Below, piece after piece: positions 28,601-37,411 of a stretch of 64,000 bases of DNA (its first letter is position 1; every line of letters starts with the position of its first letter). The stretch spans positions 186,001 through 250,000 of the forward strand of contig WNNJ02001273.1 in assembly GCA_012934845.2 (NCBI GenBank), read 5' to 3'. The stretch comes from Pomphorhynchus laevis. Lineage: Eukaryota; Acanthocephala; Palaeacanthocephala; Echinorhynchida; Pomphorhynchidae. The notes under the pieces were generated by a model. That model did no database searches, had not been told where the DNA came from, and saw only the letters and a list, made by a program, of their open reading frames with translations. The translations under genes and the position numbers were made by a program.

Positions 28601-31600
28601 GATATTTTAGCTGAACAAACAGCCCTTTTAAATTTAAGTATTTAAATTCATGACAACCAACTGTAGTATATTTAATTAAAATATATTGGGATTATAATAT
28701 AAAATTATTATAATTATAATTCTAAAATATGAAATAGAATTGCATTAACAAACTTTTTAAATCAAATATAGAATAAAAATTACATACCAACTTAACATGA
28801 AAAATAATATTTGGCTATAACTATTGATAACTTTTCAATTAGCGCAGTTTAAAGCTAAGAAAAAATATACAACAGAAAATTGGATACACTTCAGGACACC
28901 TTAGATGTTAGAAAAGTTAAATACAAACAGCAACTTTATTGTATCTGGATATTTTATGCAAATATTTTATATTAATATAGTTATATTTCTAAATATGTAT
29001 ATATAATAAATTAATATTTAATATAAATTATATTTATATTTAATAAATTTACATTTATAAATATATATATTTTTATACAAAAATATTTTATATTTTATTG
29101 TAAATCATTAATCTGCTGTATTATTCAGTAAATAAAAAATATATTTGCATGATAATATTACATTTTCCGAGAGAATAACAGCTCTTTTATATCAAGCAAG
29201 ATTGCTTTCGGGTAAAATCAATGTGGTTTTTGCGAAGCAACCTGAGAGTGCAAATCAAATAATATGTTTTTGATATTTCGGCTGAACACGCAGCCCTAAA
29301 TTGCAAGTTAATTTAATAACAGATAATTTTTTTACCCCGAATTTTTTTAATTCAGAAACTAAAAATTTTCCAAATTATATTTTTGAATAAATTTGATTAA
29401 AATAAATCAAAATATACTACAGTTGATTTTATTAGAATGTATTTACAAATGTATTACTTTAAAAAGTAAATTTAATTGTTTATTATTTAAATTTAATAAA
29501 ACATACCCCTTCAAAATATTCTTTCCTCTGTTTTTCAATTTGCTGCTCTTCAACAGAACCATCACACTTTTCGTACCTAAATAAGAATTTATTACTTAAA
29601 TAATGAAGATATTTATCTATTCTTTAAAGTTAATTAAAGCATTAAGATAGAATGACCAGATAAAAATTACTTAATTGATATTTACTTATATCTCAATAAA
29701 TATTGCCGGTATTAATTTGAGCATTAGCTCAAATTAATATACATATAAGTTTTAAAACATAATATACATATACGTTTTGAAAATTGTCTTGGTTCCCAAA
29801 CTAAAAAAAAACTAGAATTTGTTCTATACGAACTTCAGTTGTATTTTGAAGTTACCTGAATATATGCAGTTTGATATGGAGACGGCGTAAGCCCAGCTAT
29901 GATCTGCAGTAATGGTCCGTTCGTAGGGATGTTCAAATGGATGTCGCTTTACCACAACTTTATGCAATTAAAAAGGGACGCGATTAAATATGGGCGTCGC
30001 TTTACTACGACTTTATACGATTAAAAAGGGATGTCGCTTTACCACAACTTTATGCAATTAAATAAGGACATCGCTTTACCACGACTTTATACGATTAAAA
30101 AGGGATGATGCTTTACAACGACTTTATACGAATAAATAAGGGCGTCGTTTTACCACGAGTTTATACGAATAAATAAGAAGGTCGCTCTACCACGACTATT
30201 TACGATTAAAAACGGATGTCGCTTTACCACAACTTTATGCAATTAAAAAGGGACACGATTAAATATGGGCGTTGCTTTACAACGACATTATACGATTAAA
30301 AAGTGATGTTGCTTTACCACAACTTTATGCGATTAAAAAGGATCTCGCTTTACCCCGACTCTTTACTATTAAACAAGGACGTCGCTTTACAACGACTTTA
30401 TGCAATTAAAAAGGGACACGATCAAATAAGGGTGTCGCTTTACTACGACTTTATACGATTAAATAAGGACGTTGCTTTACTACGACTTTATGCAATTAAA
30501 TAAAGACGTCGCTTTACAACGACTTTATACGAATAAATAAGGGCGTCGTTTTACCACGATTTTATACGAATAAATAAGGAGGTTTCTTTACCACGACTAT
30601 TTACGATTAAAAGGGGATGTCGCTTTACCACAACTTTATGCAATTAATAAGGGACACGATTAAATATGGGCGTCGCTTTACAACGACATTATACGATTAA
30701 AAAGAGATGTTGTTTACCACAACTTTATGCGATTAAAAAGGATGTCGCTTTACCACGACTCTTTACAATTAAACAAGGACGTCGCTTTACAACGACTTTA
30801 TGCAATTAAAAAGGGACACGATCAAATAAGGGTGTCGCTTTACTACGACTTTATACGATTAAATAAGGACGTCGCTATACCACAACTTTATGCAATTAAA
30901 AAGGGATATCGCTTTACCACGACTTTATATGATTAAATAAGGACGTTGCTTTACTACGACTTTATACGATGATATAAGGACGTCGCTTTATTACAACTGC
31001 TTTATCCGTTGAAATACGGATGTCAAATATGTGTTGATGATAAAGAATAAAGTAGGAAGATTAGTATCAATACTAGATAGTAGATATAAGTAAATGAGAT
31101 GTTACATAAGAACATTAAGACTGTGATAATATATATAATCTAAATGACCTAGAATATTTTATTATAAATTGTCACAAAAGTCGAAATGTTTTTATCAAAT
31201 AATTTCTAATTTAAATAAAACTTTATTTAAATTTTATTACTTACATTCTTAACTTTTCGAGAAGACTTTCTGCCGGATCGAATTTTTCTTGCCTTGTAAG
31301 CGTAGGTTTCTCGTTCTCCGTCGATTTTGACGAATCGAACATTCCATGAATGTTCTGAAGTCGTACAAGAATATCATCCGAAGCTAAATTTAGGTTAATG
31401 GCCGCTAATTAAAGTGACAATGAAATAATATTAACTGGGATATGAATATCCCAGTTATAAATCCCATTTATATATATTATATAAAATAATATATTTTAAA
31501 AATATATTATTTTTATTTTATTCTTTTGATAAAAATAATGTCACTTATTTTTACCTTATTTTTAAGATACCATTTAATGATTATTTGTTTTTCAAAATAT

Positions 31601-33820
31601 GACTAGCGTTACAAATTATCACATGATAATATATTATATTATTTATTAATAAAAAATTTGTAATAATTAATAATTTATAATTATTAATTTATAATATATT
31701 TAAATATAAGATTGTAAAATTCTGTCGGATTTAAGAATAAAATAATTTGCTTTAAAACATATAGTTTATACAAATGTGTATATTTATCAACATGAGTTAT
31801 GACAGTAACTCATGTTGATAAATGAGTTATAATGGAGTAAAATAACAAAAAGACAAAATTTATTAATAATTAATTAATAATTCGTCTTCGTGGCGTATAT
31901 CCAGTTTGGCGGGGACCACTTGTCACGTTCGCTTGTGCCAAAATGCCCTATCCGCTGCGTCTTTGGGCGTGAGTCCGACCATTTTTATATCATTCTGTAT
32001 GGTATCCATCCATCTTTTCTGTGATATTCCTCTTGGTCTCTTTCCGTCGACCAAGATTTGAAATTGTGTCTGCGCCAGTGTGTTCACGTCTGCCCTCAGT
32101 ACATGTCCATACGATCTCAGCCTCGATTCTCACAGTTTTCTGCTATAAGTGCTACGCCAAATCGCTTGCGGATGTCTTCGTTGCAAATATGGTCTTGGCG
32201 AGTTTTTCCCGTGATCCACCTTCGCATTTTCGTTTACATAAATTCAAGCTTAGGTTCTGCTTCTGCTGTCATTGCCCAGCGCTCAGCACGGTACATTGCT
32301 ACAGGCCGTATCACGCTACTGTAGAACTTCGATTTAAGTCTGTCTGGCATACGTTTGTCGCACAAGACTCGTAACTGCTTTCCATTTGGTCCAGCTAGCT
32401 TTGATGCGAGTGGTGACGTCTTTTGCCACTCCTCCTGTGATGGAGATGACTGATCCCAGATATTTGAACGCATTTGTCTTTAGCAGAGGCACGCCATTGA
32501 CTGATATGCTTACATCTTCATTCTGGTTCGTCGTCATATACTCTGTTTTGGCTGTGTTAAGTTTCAACTTAAACTGTGCAGGCGATCGTGCCATTGCTGC
32601 ACTTGCTGCTCGAGGTTATACTTGCCCTTAGATACCAGCATAACATCGTTGGCATACAGGATGATCCATGGTTCTTGCCTTTGCAGGTCTTTCGTAATCA
32701 CATCCATAACTATGACGAGTAGAAATGGGGAGTGTGCAGATCCTTGGTGCACACTAACTGAGACTGGGAATTCTCTGGATTTTCCCGTTGCTGTTAGCAC
32801 ACTGCTCGTAGTTCCTTTGTACAGCATTTTCATATTTGCTAAAGTTTCCTGTACAATTTATAAATTGCCAAAAAATTGTTTAAAAAATGCTATGTTTGCT
32901 AAAGATTTCTGTACAATTTATAATATCTATTGCTTCAAAAAGCATCTGCTTAAAATTTTATTTAAACCTTTAATAATATCAATTGTTAATATATTAACAA
33001 TATATTAATTGACAATTGAGCTGTCCCCTACAAAAACTTGTAACAGTCAAATTGAAAACGCTAAATATAAAACAGATTCAAAATTTATTTACATTTTTAC
33101 GTAAATAAATATGCAATTCTGCAATATTTATATAGTTTACATTAGTTAACTCTAGCAACACATAAATTATTTTCAAAAATAAGAAAATGTTTGATTATAA
33201 TAACCAATGTTACTTATAAAAATAGAGTAACTTATACTTTAGAGCGCTTTACTATCTTTACTATTTAGAGACTCCAGTCACTGTTTTTTACTAATCAAAG
33301 TAGCGTTTTTAATTTGCCACAGGAACCTCCGAAATATTATTAAAAGTAATATATTAAAATTTAATATAATATAATTATTAATATAATTAATAAATATATT
33401 TATATATAATTTAATATATAATATACTTATATTTAATATATATAATTATATATTTATTATTATAAATATAATATTATTTATATTAATATAATTTATTAAT
33501 ATAAATATAAATTAAATTAATATATTAAAATAATATTAAGCGTTTATCTTTGATATCAAAATGCTATGCAATGTAGTTTAATTTTCTTATAATAAAAAAC
33601 TTAAACGTTTAATTGTTTATGAACCCAAGTAATTATCTACATTATCAATGATAATTCAAAGCCACTAGTAGAATTTATATAATAAATATTTTATATAATT
33701 TATGTTGATAGTTTACGTCGTCTGATGACTTAATATTTATATATGGCCTATTTCCTATCTTTTAATTACTGCTATTTGTACAAATTCTTACATACCACTA
33801 ACAGCTTCACTCATCATCAT
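4625..33820 (-). CDS. LIM-domain protein with G-L-x-K-x-R repeats (9 exons, 891 aa)
   Basis: Nine coding exons join in phase with GT..AG borders throughout: 33820-33796, 31383-31245, 29576-29507, 26552-24621, 15649-15546, 11232-11182, 11137-11005, 5441-5281 and 4685-4625 (2676 nt). Residues about 477-690 hold seven 30-35-residue repeats around W-x-P-D-[VI]-x-L-x-x-G-[LMF]-[AT]-K-x-R-x-x-x-[FL]; related GHTKSI and GHAQVLRRKF units follow near 750 and 785. Residues 836-888 form a complete single LIM domain (C836, C839, H858, C861, C864, C867, C885, H888), three residues from the C terminus. LIM domains mediate protein-protein contacts, commonly at actin and adhesion structures; a C-terminal single LIM resembles the layout of LMO7/EPLIN-type proteins, but I do not recognise this family. 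No signal peptide or membrane segment is seen. Introns range from 44 nt to 9 kb and hold most of the repeats in the left half of the window. Confidence 0.88.
5281..5441 (-). CDS. LIM gene exon 8, first LIM finger
   Basis: After SKPAPVPIQYETVTAE it encodes KCLCCHGPVC and GFVHKKCMKCPTC, that is C-x2-C-x18-H-x2-C plus the first C-x2-C of finger two. Acceptor TTCATTTTAG, donor GTAAGT. Leaves with CC for the proline codon finished by exon 9. Confidence 0.92.
5651..9038. repeat. Satellite array with two alternating unit lengths (297 and 364 bp)
   Basis: The anchor GCTGCACTCGTTGGAT (some variants) recurs at 5652, 5949, 6313, 6610, 6974, 7338, 7635, 7999, 8363 and 8660. Spacings are 297, 364, 297, 364, 364, 297, 364, 364 and 297. 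The long unit differs by one block of about 66 bp (GACTGGACTTCGATTCACG..) inserted next to CGAAATGATGTT. Blocks 2050 bp apart (about 5783-6100 and 7833-8150) look almost identical, so higher-order homogenisation has occurred. The array sits in intron 7 of the LIM gene. Repeated 61- and 105-codon minus-strand frames in it are simply the open frame of the unit. Confidence 0.95.
9039..9889. other. AT-rich intron sequence
   Basis: Intron 7 of the LIM gene, with low-complexity A/T runs. No gene or element recognised. Confidence 0.6.
9890..10460. repeat. AT-rich tandem repeat of about 92-121 bp, five diverged copies
   Basis: The phrase ATGTCTAAATCAATCTTA (variants) recurs near 9935, 10055, 10157, 10278 and 10370, each followed by TTATAT..CTATAAGATTATAT. 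Copies have drifted and vary in length. It lies within intron 7; the short plus-strand frame across it is incidental. Confidence 0.75.
11005..11137 (-). CDS. LIM gene exon 7
   Basis: Encodes NIKQEISLSEGHAQVLRRKF then TDFENDAKTIHTTTEKQ and TALPRRF. The S-E-G-H-A-x-x-L-x-x-K-F core is a variant of the repeat in exon 4. Acceptor ATTTTAAG, donor GTAGTT, phase 0 at the 3' end. Confidence 0.88.
11182..11232 (-). CDS. LIM gene exon 6 (51 nt)
   Basis: Encodes LKNAYDADAEPATSDN. Acceptor GATTTTAG, donor GTAGGT. Phases fit exons 5 and 7. It is separated from exon 7 by an intron of only 44 nt (11138-11181). Confidence 0.85.
12440..12970 (+). mobile_element. Penelope-like element, C-terminal RT and 3' end fragment
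   Basis: The sequence closely matches the 3' part of the copy at 13.4-13.9 kb. In broken frames it gives NLYRKDDI, then NNEILRIATICNDMGF and QNHLNNL, the region after the RT palm. It ends with TACGTAGACTCAGTTAACTG near 12945-12965, which recurs as the end of other copies in this window (48.25, 58.95 kb). The middle of the usual 3' region is shortened. It is in intron 6 of the LIM gene. Confidence 0.75.
13200..13945 (+). mobile_element. Penelope-like element RT fragments (two pieces)
   Basis: A short C-terminal piece (13200-13330) is followed by a longer piece (13370-13945). The latter encodes VPMGGNSSPIISDLFLSFIE, the PLE RT block with the conserved MG.s.SPi.aDl..s..E, and further on VYLDMNIKLTLTKTTINLYR. 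The segment that should carry the YxDD motif is missing between the MKCSDICVFN stretch and its left neighbour, so the copy is deleted. No GIY-YIG endonuclease follows the RT; the ORF ends about 200 bp later. Confidence 0.85.
13946..15545. other. AT-rich intron sequence
   Basis: Intron 5 of the LIM gene. A degraded PLE-end phrase (TTAGTTAACTAAGTCTACAT) is seen near 14857-14876; nothing else is recognised. Confidence 0.55.
15546..15649 (-). CDS. LIM gene exon 5
   Basis: Encodes VENEPIPSDPSIARGDSG then TEQAQVEVGHTKSIIE. Acceptor TTTGTTTTTAG, donor GTAACT. Leaves with AG, completed to AGA by exon 6. Confidence 0.88.
16740..18015 (+). mobile_element. Decayed CR1/jockey-like LINE
   Basis: Plus-strand pieces appear in LINE RT order: AAEVLTIKGKLKASKA, QFNFCSGRSTTNALLSIY, ADLSKAFNHVTLDL (catalytic Asp block), FFSLFINNF, a decayed ADD region, LKIWRYDNRLFIYVGKSK, a YL.HI-like stretch, then FGASSDHLKIYYNECINSLL and RDKRICQKKLVSL. 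Many stops and frame changes are present. It lies in intron 4 of the LIM gene, on the strand opposite to transcription. Confidence 0.8.
18180..18640. repeat. Diverged tandem repeat of about 120-140 bp
   Basis: Phrases like AACCCAGCGAGTTAGAAA, AACCTAGCGACTTGTAA and AACATAGCGAGTGAGAAA recur at about 18219, 18352 and 18493, with shared TTCAATCAC and ACTCACAAA..GTATAC segments between. Copies are old and diverged. Confidence 0.55.
18762..18860. repeat. Cluster of short inverted and direct copies of GTAACTCAGTG
   Basis: GAGTTACTATA, TAGTAACTCAGTG, CACTGAGTTACTAT and AGTAACTCAGTGTAGGA follow one another, able to form nested hairpins. This may be the end of an unrecognised element. Confidence 0.5.
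19485..21800 (-). mobile_element. Penelope-like element, longest copy (RT plus 3' region), broken
   Basis: From 21800 downward on the minus strand: an N-terminal region, then a 202-codon frame (21358-20750) with TIDKASNNFVFICKKLYYD, ILYWNPKLHKNPIKPRFICS and KPLSVYMNKIL, the N-terminal RT blocks typical of PLEs. Then follow NTYDFSTLYTNLDLADIKDA (palm Asp block), a decayed GVPM block, and the C-terminal NIKLTSIKTTFNLYRK. About 150 bp after the RT begins a roughly 350-bp 3' region shared with copies at 46-48 and 58-59 kb. It ends with the rc of TAGACTCAGTTAGCTGAT near 19495. There is no room for a C-terminal GIY-YIG domain. I could not find one N-terminally either. Several stops are present. It lies in intron 4 of the LIM gene. 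Confidence 0.88.
21801..23497. other. AT-rich intron sequence
   Basis: Intron 4 of the LIM gene. No gene recognised; the first few hundred bases may be further, unrecognisable PLE 5' sequence. Confidence 0.5.
23498..23677. repeat. 180-bp foldback (palindromic) element
   Basis: Arms of about 70 bases are near-perfect reverse complements (AATAATTTATTATAGTATGG at the left, its complement at the right). They enclose a small centre with GCTATCA..TGATAGC. The centre keeps a decayed hammerhead-like string (TTGATAGCAACAGCTATTGAAATATT). It is a MITE-like, non-coding repeat in intron 4. Confidence 0.85.
24386..24424 (-). repeat. Decayed hammerhead-like fragment
   Basis: On the minus strand, GATGCTAACAGAAGTTAGC then GAAATATCAAAA. 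Stem II and the GAAA box are intact, but the first core box reads CTATAGA instead of CTGANGA. It is related to the foldback at 27.0-27.2 kb. Confidence 0.55.
24621..26552 (-). CDS. LIM gene exon 4, main repeat-bearing exon
   Basis: The exon is 1932 nt, exactly 644 codons, between GCTATTTAG and GTAAGT, in phase 0 at both ends. Its first half has looser repeats with a t-D-x-R-[IV]-x-K-[IL] core (NEDRIRKLL, TDERVEKII, TASRIEKIL, TADRLNKIF). Its second half has the W-x-P-D..G-[LMF]-[AT]-K-x-R repeats. Base composition is clearly less AT-rich than the introns, and the frame has no stops, consistent with selection. Confidence 0.92.
26553..26989. other. Intron 3, element-free part
   Basis: AT-rich, no gene seen. 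An adjoining GCGGCCGC and AAGCTT (26633-26646) stands out in composition. Confidence 0.6.
26990..27192. repeat. Foldback element with paired hammerhead-like motifs
   Basis: Palindrome with outer arms TTGATACTGATCCATTATTG / TTGATACAGCTCCAATAATT and GGATCAAAGAAA..GGAAA, and inner arms each holding a hammerhead-like unit, one per strand, separated by a few bases. The minus-strand unit (about 27055-27098) has GUUAGU-GAAA, a G-U in stem II; the plus-strand unit is intact. The same family recurs at 50.04-50.24 and 53.6-54.1 kb. Confidence 0.8.
27101..27145 (+). ncRNA. Hammerhead-ribozyme-like motif (PLE type)
   Basis: CTGAAGA (27107-27113) fits the CUGANGA box. It is followed by an extra T, stem II GCTAAC / GTTAGC (27115-27120 with 27125-27130) around loop AGAG, then GAAA (27131-27134) and TATC (27135-27138). 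TTTT before the core can pair with AAAA after the cleavage triplet as stem I. Stem III is two base pairs without a loop (A-U, U-A). The same architecture, extra U included, is known in Penelope-like elements as GAAACGUC; here C-G has become U-A, a compensatory change. Activity is inferred, not shown. Confidence 0.6.
27367..28990. repeat. Arm A of a large inverted repeat
   Basis: The whole segment is the reverse complement of 33979-37443 apart from two extra blocks in that copy. It includes a hammerhead-like unit at 27707-27740 (minus: TTGATGA, GACAG/CTGTC, GAAA), a decayed motif at 28560-28625 and a 72-codon minus frame (28359-28141; MLGFIFDFLSRKKNKNLEQI..) of unknown product. It is most simply one of two copies of a mobile element of about 1.6-1.9 kb. 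Confidence 0.85.
28991..29506. other. AT-rich intron sequence with one repeat motif
   Basis: A stretch near 29230-29310 (GCGAAGCAACCTGAGAGTGC, then TATTTCGGCTGAACACGCAG) resembles 28570-28625 in arm A. It is likely the remnant of a related element. Nothing else is seen. Confidence 0.5.
29507..29576 (-). CDS. LIM gene exon 3
   Basis: Encodes YEKCDGSVEEQQIEKQRK and EYFEG, a charged, helix-prone segment. Acceptor TCTTATTTAG, donor GTATGT, ending in phase 0 as exon 4 requires. Confidence 0.85.
29933..31025. repeat. 37-bp minisatellite with a 400-bp higher-order period
   Basis: About 29 variants of GTCGCTTTACCACGACTTTA plus TACGATTAAATAAGG lie head to tail. Two longer blocks repeat in register 400 bp apart (for example AACTTTATGCGATTAAAAAG at 30321 and 30721). 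This shows amplification of multi-unit blocks. It lies in intron 2 of the LIM gene; the short frames across it are incidental. Confidence 0.93.
31245..31383 (-). CDS. LIM gene exon 2
   Basis: Encodes SDDILVRLQNIHGMFDSS..EKPTLTRQEKFDPAESLLEKLR. Acceptor ..AAATTTAG, donor GTAAGT. Enters with two bases of a codon and leaves with AT, completed to ATG by exon 3. Confidence 0.85.
31880..32833 (-). mobile_element. RTE-clade LINE, 5'-truncated RT fragment
   Basis: Minus-strand pieces in order: VSVHQGSAHSPFLLVIVMD, ILYANDVMLVSKGK (the YADD box, here YAND), LKLNTAKTEYMTT, FKYLGSVISITGG, MPDRLKSKFYSSVIRPVAMY and, near 31.9-32.0 kb, RPKQRW-like and VVPAKLDIRHED-like ends. This is the C-terminal half of an RTE ORF2, with several frame changes. 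It lies in intron 1 of the LIM gene in the gene's own orientation. Confidence 0.88.
32834..33795. other. AT-rich intron sequence
   Basis: Intron 1 of the LIM gene, long TAATAT runs around 33350-33540. No gene or element recognised. Confidence 0.6.
33796..33820 (-). CDS. LIM gene exon 1 (coding part) and start codon
   Basis: Three ATGs in a row (33820-33812) open the frame, MMMSEAVS, with an in-frame TAA just upstream, so translation starts here. The exon ends on the first base of an alanine codon before GTATGT. The exon itself begins at 33854 after a good TTATTTTTAG acceptor, so at least one upstream untranslated exon exists. Confidence 0.8.
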
Positions 33821-33854
33821 TTATATATTCTTTCGTCGTATGTCGTAAAATACC
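33821..33854 (-). other. 5' UTR part of LIM gene exon 1
   Basis: These 34 bases lie between the ATTTTTAG acceptor and the first ATG. The promoter and upstream noncoding exon were not found; the region just upstream (33979 onward) is one arm of a large inverted repeat. Confidence 0.65.
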
Positions 33855-36023
33855 CTAAAAATAAATTGCTATTAAATTTTAAAATCTAAAATTTTCTATT
33901 TTAGATAAAAATTATAATGCTATCCAAACAATTAGTGAATAAAGCGGAAATTAAAAATCCAAATTACGAAAAAATTATAGAAATATAACTATATTAATAT
34001 AAAATATTTGCATAAAATATCCAGATACAATAAGGTTTCTGTTTGTATTTAACTTTTCTAACATCTAAGGTGTCCTGAAGTGTATCCAATTTTCTGTTGT
34101 ATATTTTTTCTTAGCTTTAAACTGCGCTAATTGAAAAGTTATCAATAGTTATAGCCAAATATTATTTTTCATGTTAAGTTGGTATGTAATTTTTATTCTA
34201 TATTTGATTTAAAAAGTTTGTTAATGCAATGCTATTCTATATTTTGGAATTATAATTATAATAATTTTATATTATAATCCCAATATATTTTAATTAAATA
34301 TACTACAGTTGGTTGTCATGAATTTAAATACTTAAATTTAAAAGGGCTGTTTGTTCAGCTAAAATATCCTTAACATTATTTTTTGATTTGCACTCTCGGG
34401 ATGCTTCGCCAAAAGGTCTTTTATAATTTAAAAATCAATTAAACGTTTAAAAATTATTTCAAAATCCTATATTTTGAATTATACCATCTGGCTTTTCTTA
34501 ATTTTATGGAATTACAAGGCCATACTCAGCAAAAGAAAATTAAAATTATTTTAAATATTTTGACAGAACAAATTGGTGCGGACCAGTAATACGCCTGTTT
34601 TGTTATTATATGCTGGGTTTCATTTTTGATTTTTTATCTCGTAAAAAGAACAAAAATCTCGAGCAAATTAATCGTTAAAATATGAATGAAAACATAATGT
34701 CGCTGCCCATAACCGAGAACTGAATAAACAATAGGTTCAATGATGAAAAGTATAAAACGAATATTTATGTCTGCTAAAATTATTTAAAAACAGTTTAACG
34801 TGCGACCAGCGCAGATAAAGTTAAAATTTAAATTATATCAAACTAAAGTCAGCAAATAATTGCATGATATATGGGCATACAAGTGAGCATGTATAGCCTT
34901 AAGAACCATCAGAACATAAATTTTATGTTGGAACTGGCTCACATTAGAAATACAGTTTCAATAGAAATTGTCTTTTTTATCATGGGGACTGTGATACTTC
35001 CTAATATCTCTATTAAAGGGTTTCATGGAATATTAAAATACCTTATATCAGGGGTATTTTCATTAGGTACTGAATTTCCTAGTATATCAGGATGCTTTGA
35101 ACATAGACACCTCATATGATTAGACATTTATATTTCTTTTTAAAAATGTCTTATATTAGCAAAAATCGGCGTATGACTGGCATAAATAAATAAGCGCTTA
35201 CTTCACTGAAGTTAAAAATGACGGCTGAAGCAATTCGTCACTTCATTAAGCCAAAAGTCTGCATGACTTATTATGTCGCATCACTAGTGATACTATCGAC
35301 TTTGGCAACGTGCAAATAATTGATCTGGAGAGCAATTATGGAAAACGCTTCATTAAAGAAACCGTCGCCATCAAGTTGTTTCAGCCGTCGTTGAATAAAC
35401 AGAATTAATTTAAACCTTTTACTTTCAAGTTTATAATTCCTATTGTATTTACGGATTAAATATTATTAATGATTTGACATATTTGTTCTCTCGAAATATT
35501 AAAAACAAACTCAGTTTTCATCTACAGTGTATGACCTATCATTTAATAAAATGAATTACCGTATCTTAGTACACTACGTTAAGTCTGTATTTCTTAGACT
35601 ACACGGTTTGAAAATCGTATATCGACACTACCATATAATTGGTTTTACATGTTCCATGACGATATTTTATTAATTAATCTATCAATAATGTTTCTGTCGA
35701 TAAGTACATTTATCTAAGCAATAGAAAATATCTTGTACATATACGTTTATAAAACATTTAAATACTTAAAATACTAATCCTAAAAAGCATACAATTGCAG
35801 CTGCAATTGATCTTTTATTTTAAATATATGTTATTTATCAACTCCTTTACTGGATTAGGTCTGGTACAGATTAAGAAGACTAAGCTTCAATATATTCGAT
35901 TCATTAAATACATTTGTTTTATCGGCTAAAATATTACGATATGAATGATTTAGAAGTTAATGATTTTTTAATTATTAGAAGTATATCCATCCTGACTGTA
36001 TTTAAATATTTTTTTTATTTCCA

Positions 36024-36256
36024 GGAACTATCAGGTATAATTAAACGACAACAAAAATTATTTTGATATTTCGCCAGTAACTACTAGCATCTTCAGAAAA
36101 ATTAATTAAGCGTTTAAACATTACTTCAAAATCCTATATTTTGAATTATACCTATTGGATTTTCTCAATTTTCAGAATTCTCTGGAGATACTAGTAGTTA
36201 CTAGGGAAATATCAAAATAATTGTTGTTGTCGTTTAACTATAACTGATAGTTCTCG
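36024..36256. repeat. Palindrome with two hammerhead-like motifs
   Basis: Outer arms GAACTATCAGGTATAATTAA / TTTAACTATAACTGATAGTTC and GACAACAA / TTGTTGTC. The inner minus-strand unit (36062-36102) has CTGAAGA, GCTAGT/ACTGGC as stem II and GAAATATC. The plus-strand partner (36182-36213) has CTGGAGA, so its core is damaged. Confidence 0.75.
36062..36102 (-). ncRNA. Hammerhead-ribozyme-like motif
   Basis: CTGAAGA (36096-36090), an extra T, stem II GCTAGT-AGTT-ACTGGC with a U-G pair, GAAA and TATC, TTTTT/AAAAT for stem I. Its stem II sequence differs from the 27-kb copy but the pairing is kept, which supports a selected structure at the time of spread. Confidence 0.55.
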
Positions 36257-37411
36257 GATATTAAAAAAGATTTTTTAATTACTGATTTGAAATTAATTTA
36301 TAAATGTAACAAACTTTTGTTAGTTTATGAACTAACAATGTTTCCTGTTGCTATAAGATATGCAATTGAATAAGCAAAATTACATAGTTACATTAGCAAA
36401 ATATATAAAAATGCATGAACCTTGAATTATAAAATGCAAATTACATAAACAAAAAAGATAATATATATATATTTAAAGCATGATTTTTATTTTTTCCTAT
36501 ATTAAATACGTACAATGTAAGTTTAAAGCGAATACTGCTTATAGTAATTGCTATTACATTGAGATACTAACTGTCAACAAAATAGTAGTCATGTTAAAAG
36601 TATTGTTTGTTAAGGCGTTATTTTCTTTTCCACGTTTATCGCTTTTGAACATTTAAATTATTTAAATACATAAAATACTTTTACTTTCAATTCGTACAAT
36701 TGTAACGGCAAATGATTTTTCATTCTAATTGATATATTATTTTCATCTTTATTAATTACTAAATTGGATAAGTTATTTTTATCTCATTTCTTACGGGTTA
36801 ATTATCTTCGTGTCACATATAGTTTTAATATAAGTAGATGGTAGGACGTAAATATAAGTATGAATAAAGTAAGATGAAAAAATATACTATGACTGTGCGT
36901 TTTCGAATTAATAACTTAATTGCAGTCATAAAAATTAGAAAATTAAATTAAATTTTATCTTTTAAAAATAAAATTTCAAAAAATAGATAATTTATAAAAG
37001 GCAAAATTATTTCGGCAAAATTATAGACCATTTTGAGATTGTGATATTTTCTTAGACTATGCCTATATTCTTGATGATGACAGATTTGTTCTGTCGAAAT
37101 ATTTTAGCTATTTTACTGTTGTAATTCATTATAGGCCATTTGCAAACTTTTGAAATAAATAATTATGCAGATAATTTGTAATAATCAAAAAATGCATAAC
37201 ACGCTATGCTTAAACTCCTGCATAAGGCTTCTCTTAGAATGCTAAATTTGAACTTTAAAATATGACTACTTAGTGGAAGTAATACTTAGTTGCAGTCATG
37301 AAAATTTGAAAATAAAATGTGTACTTGAAGCAAATTCATATTTTTATAACTAAAATGTATTTTTAGTATAGTGTTGTCAAACAAATGACAAAATAATTTT
37401 AACTTGATATC

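Larger units (their letters stand above)
34695..36275 (+). mobile_element. Insertion with the GIY-YIG end of a Penelope-like element
   Basis: This block interrupts arm B exactly where arm A is continuous. Its centre (about 35165-35407, plus strand) reads KNRRMTG.. and then ITSDTIDFGNVQIIDLESNY followed by GKRFIKETVAIKLFQPSLNK and QN-stop. This matches the C-terminal part of the PLE GIY-YIG endonuclease (Rl..HK, H....Idf.nv.IldlE.n...R..kE.i.I......lN). Frame changes break the earlier part. An unrecognised 82-codon frame lies at 34871-35119. The block ends with a hammerhead-bearing palindrome at 36024-36256. This is a second PLE type, distinct from the endonuclease-less copies elsewhere. Confidence 0.7.

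Noticed and set aside
30303-30936. Plus-strand ORFs rich in YHDSL, LNKDVALQRLYAIKK repeats
   Set aside because: Translation of the 37-bp minisatellite; the unit is not a multiple of three and the frame survives only locally.
32021-33008. Plus-strand ORFs of up to 128 codons
   Set aside because: Antisense to the RTE fragment; RT motifs lie on the minus strand.
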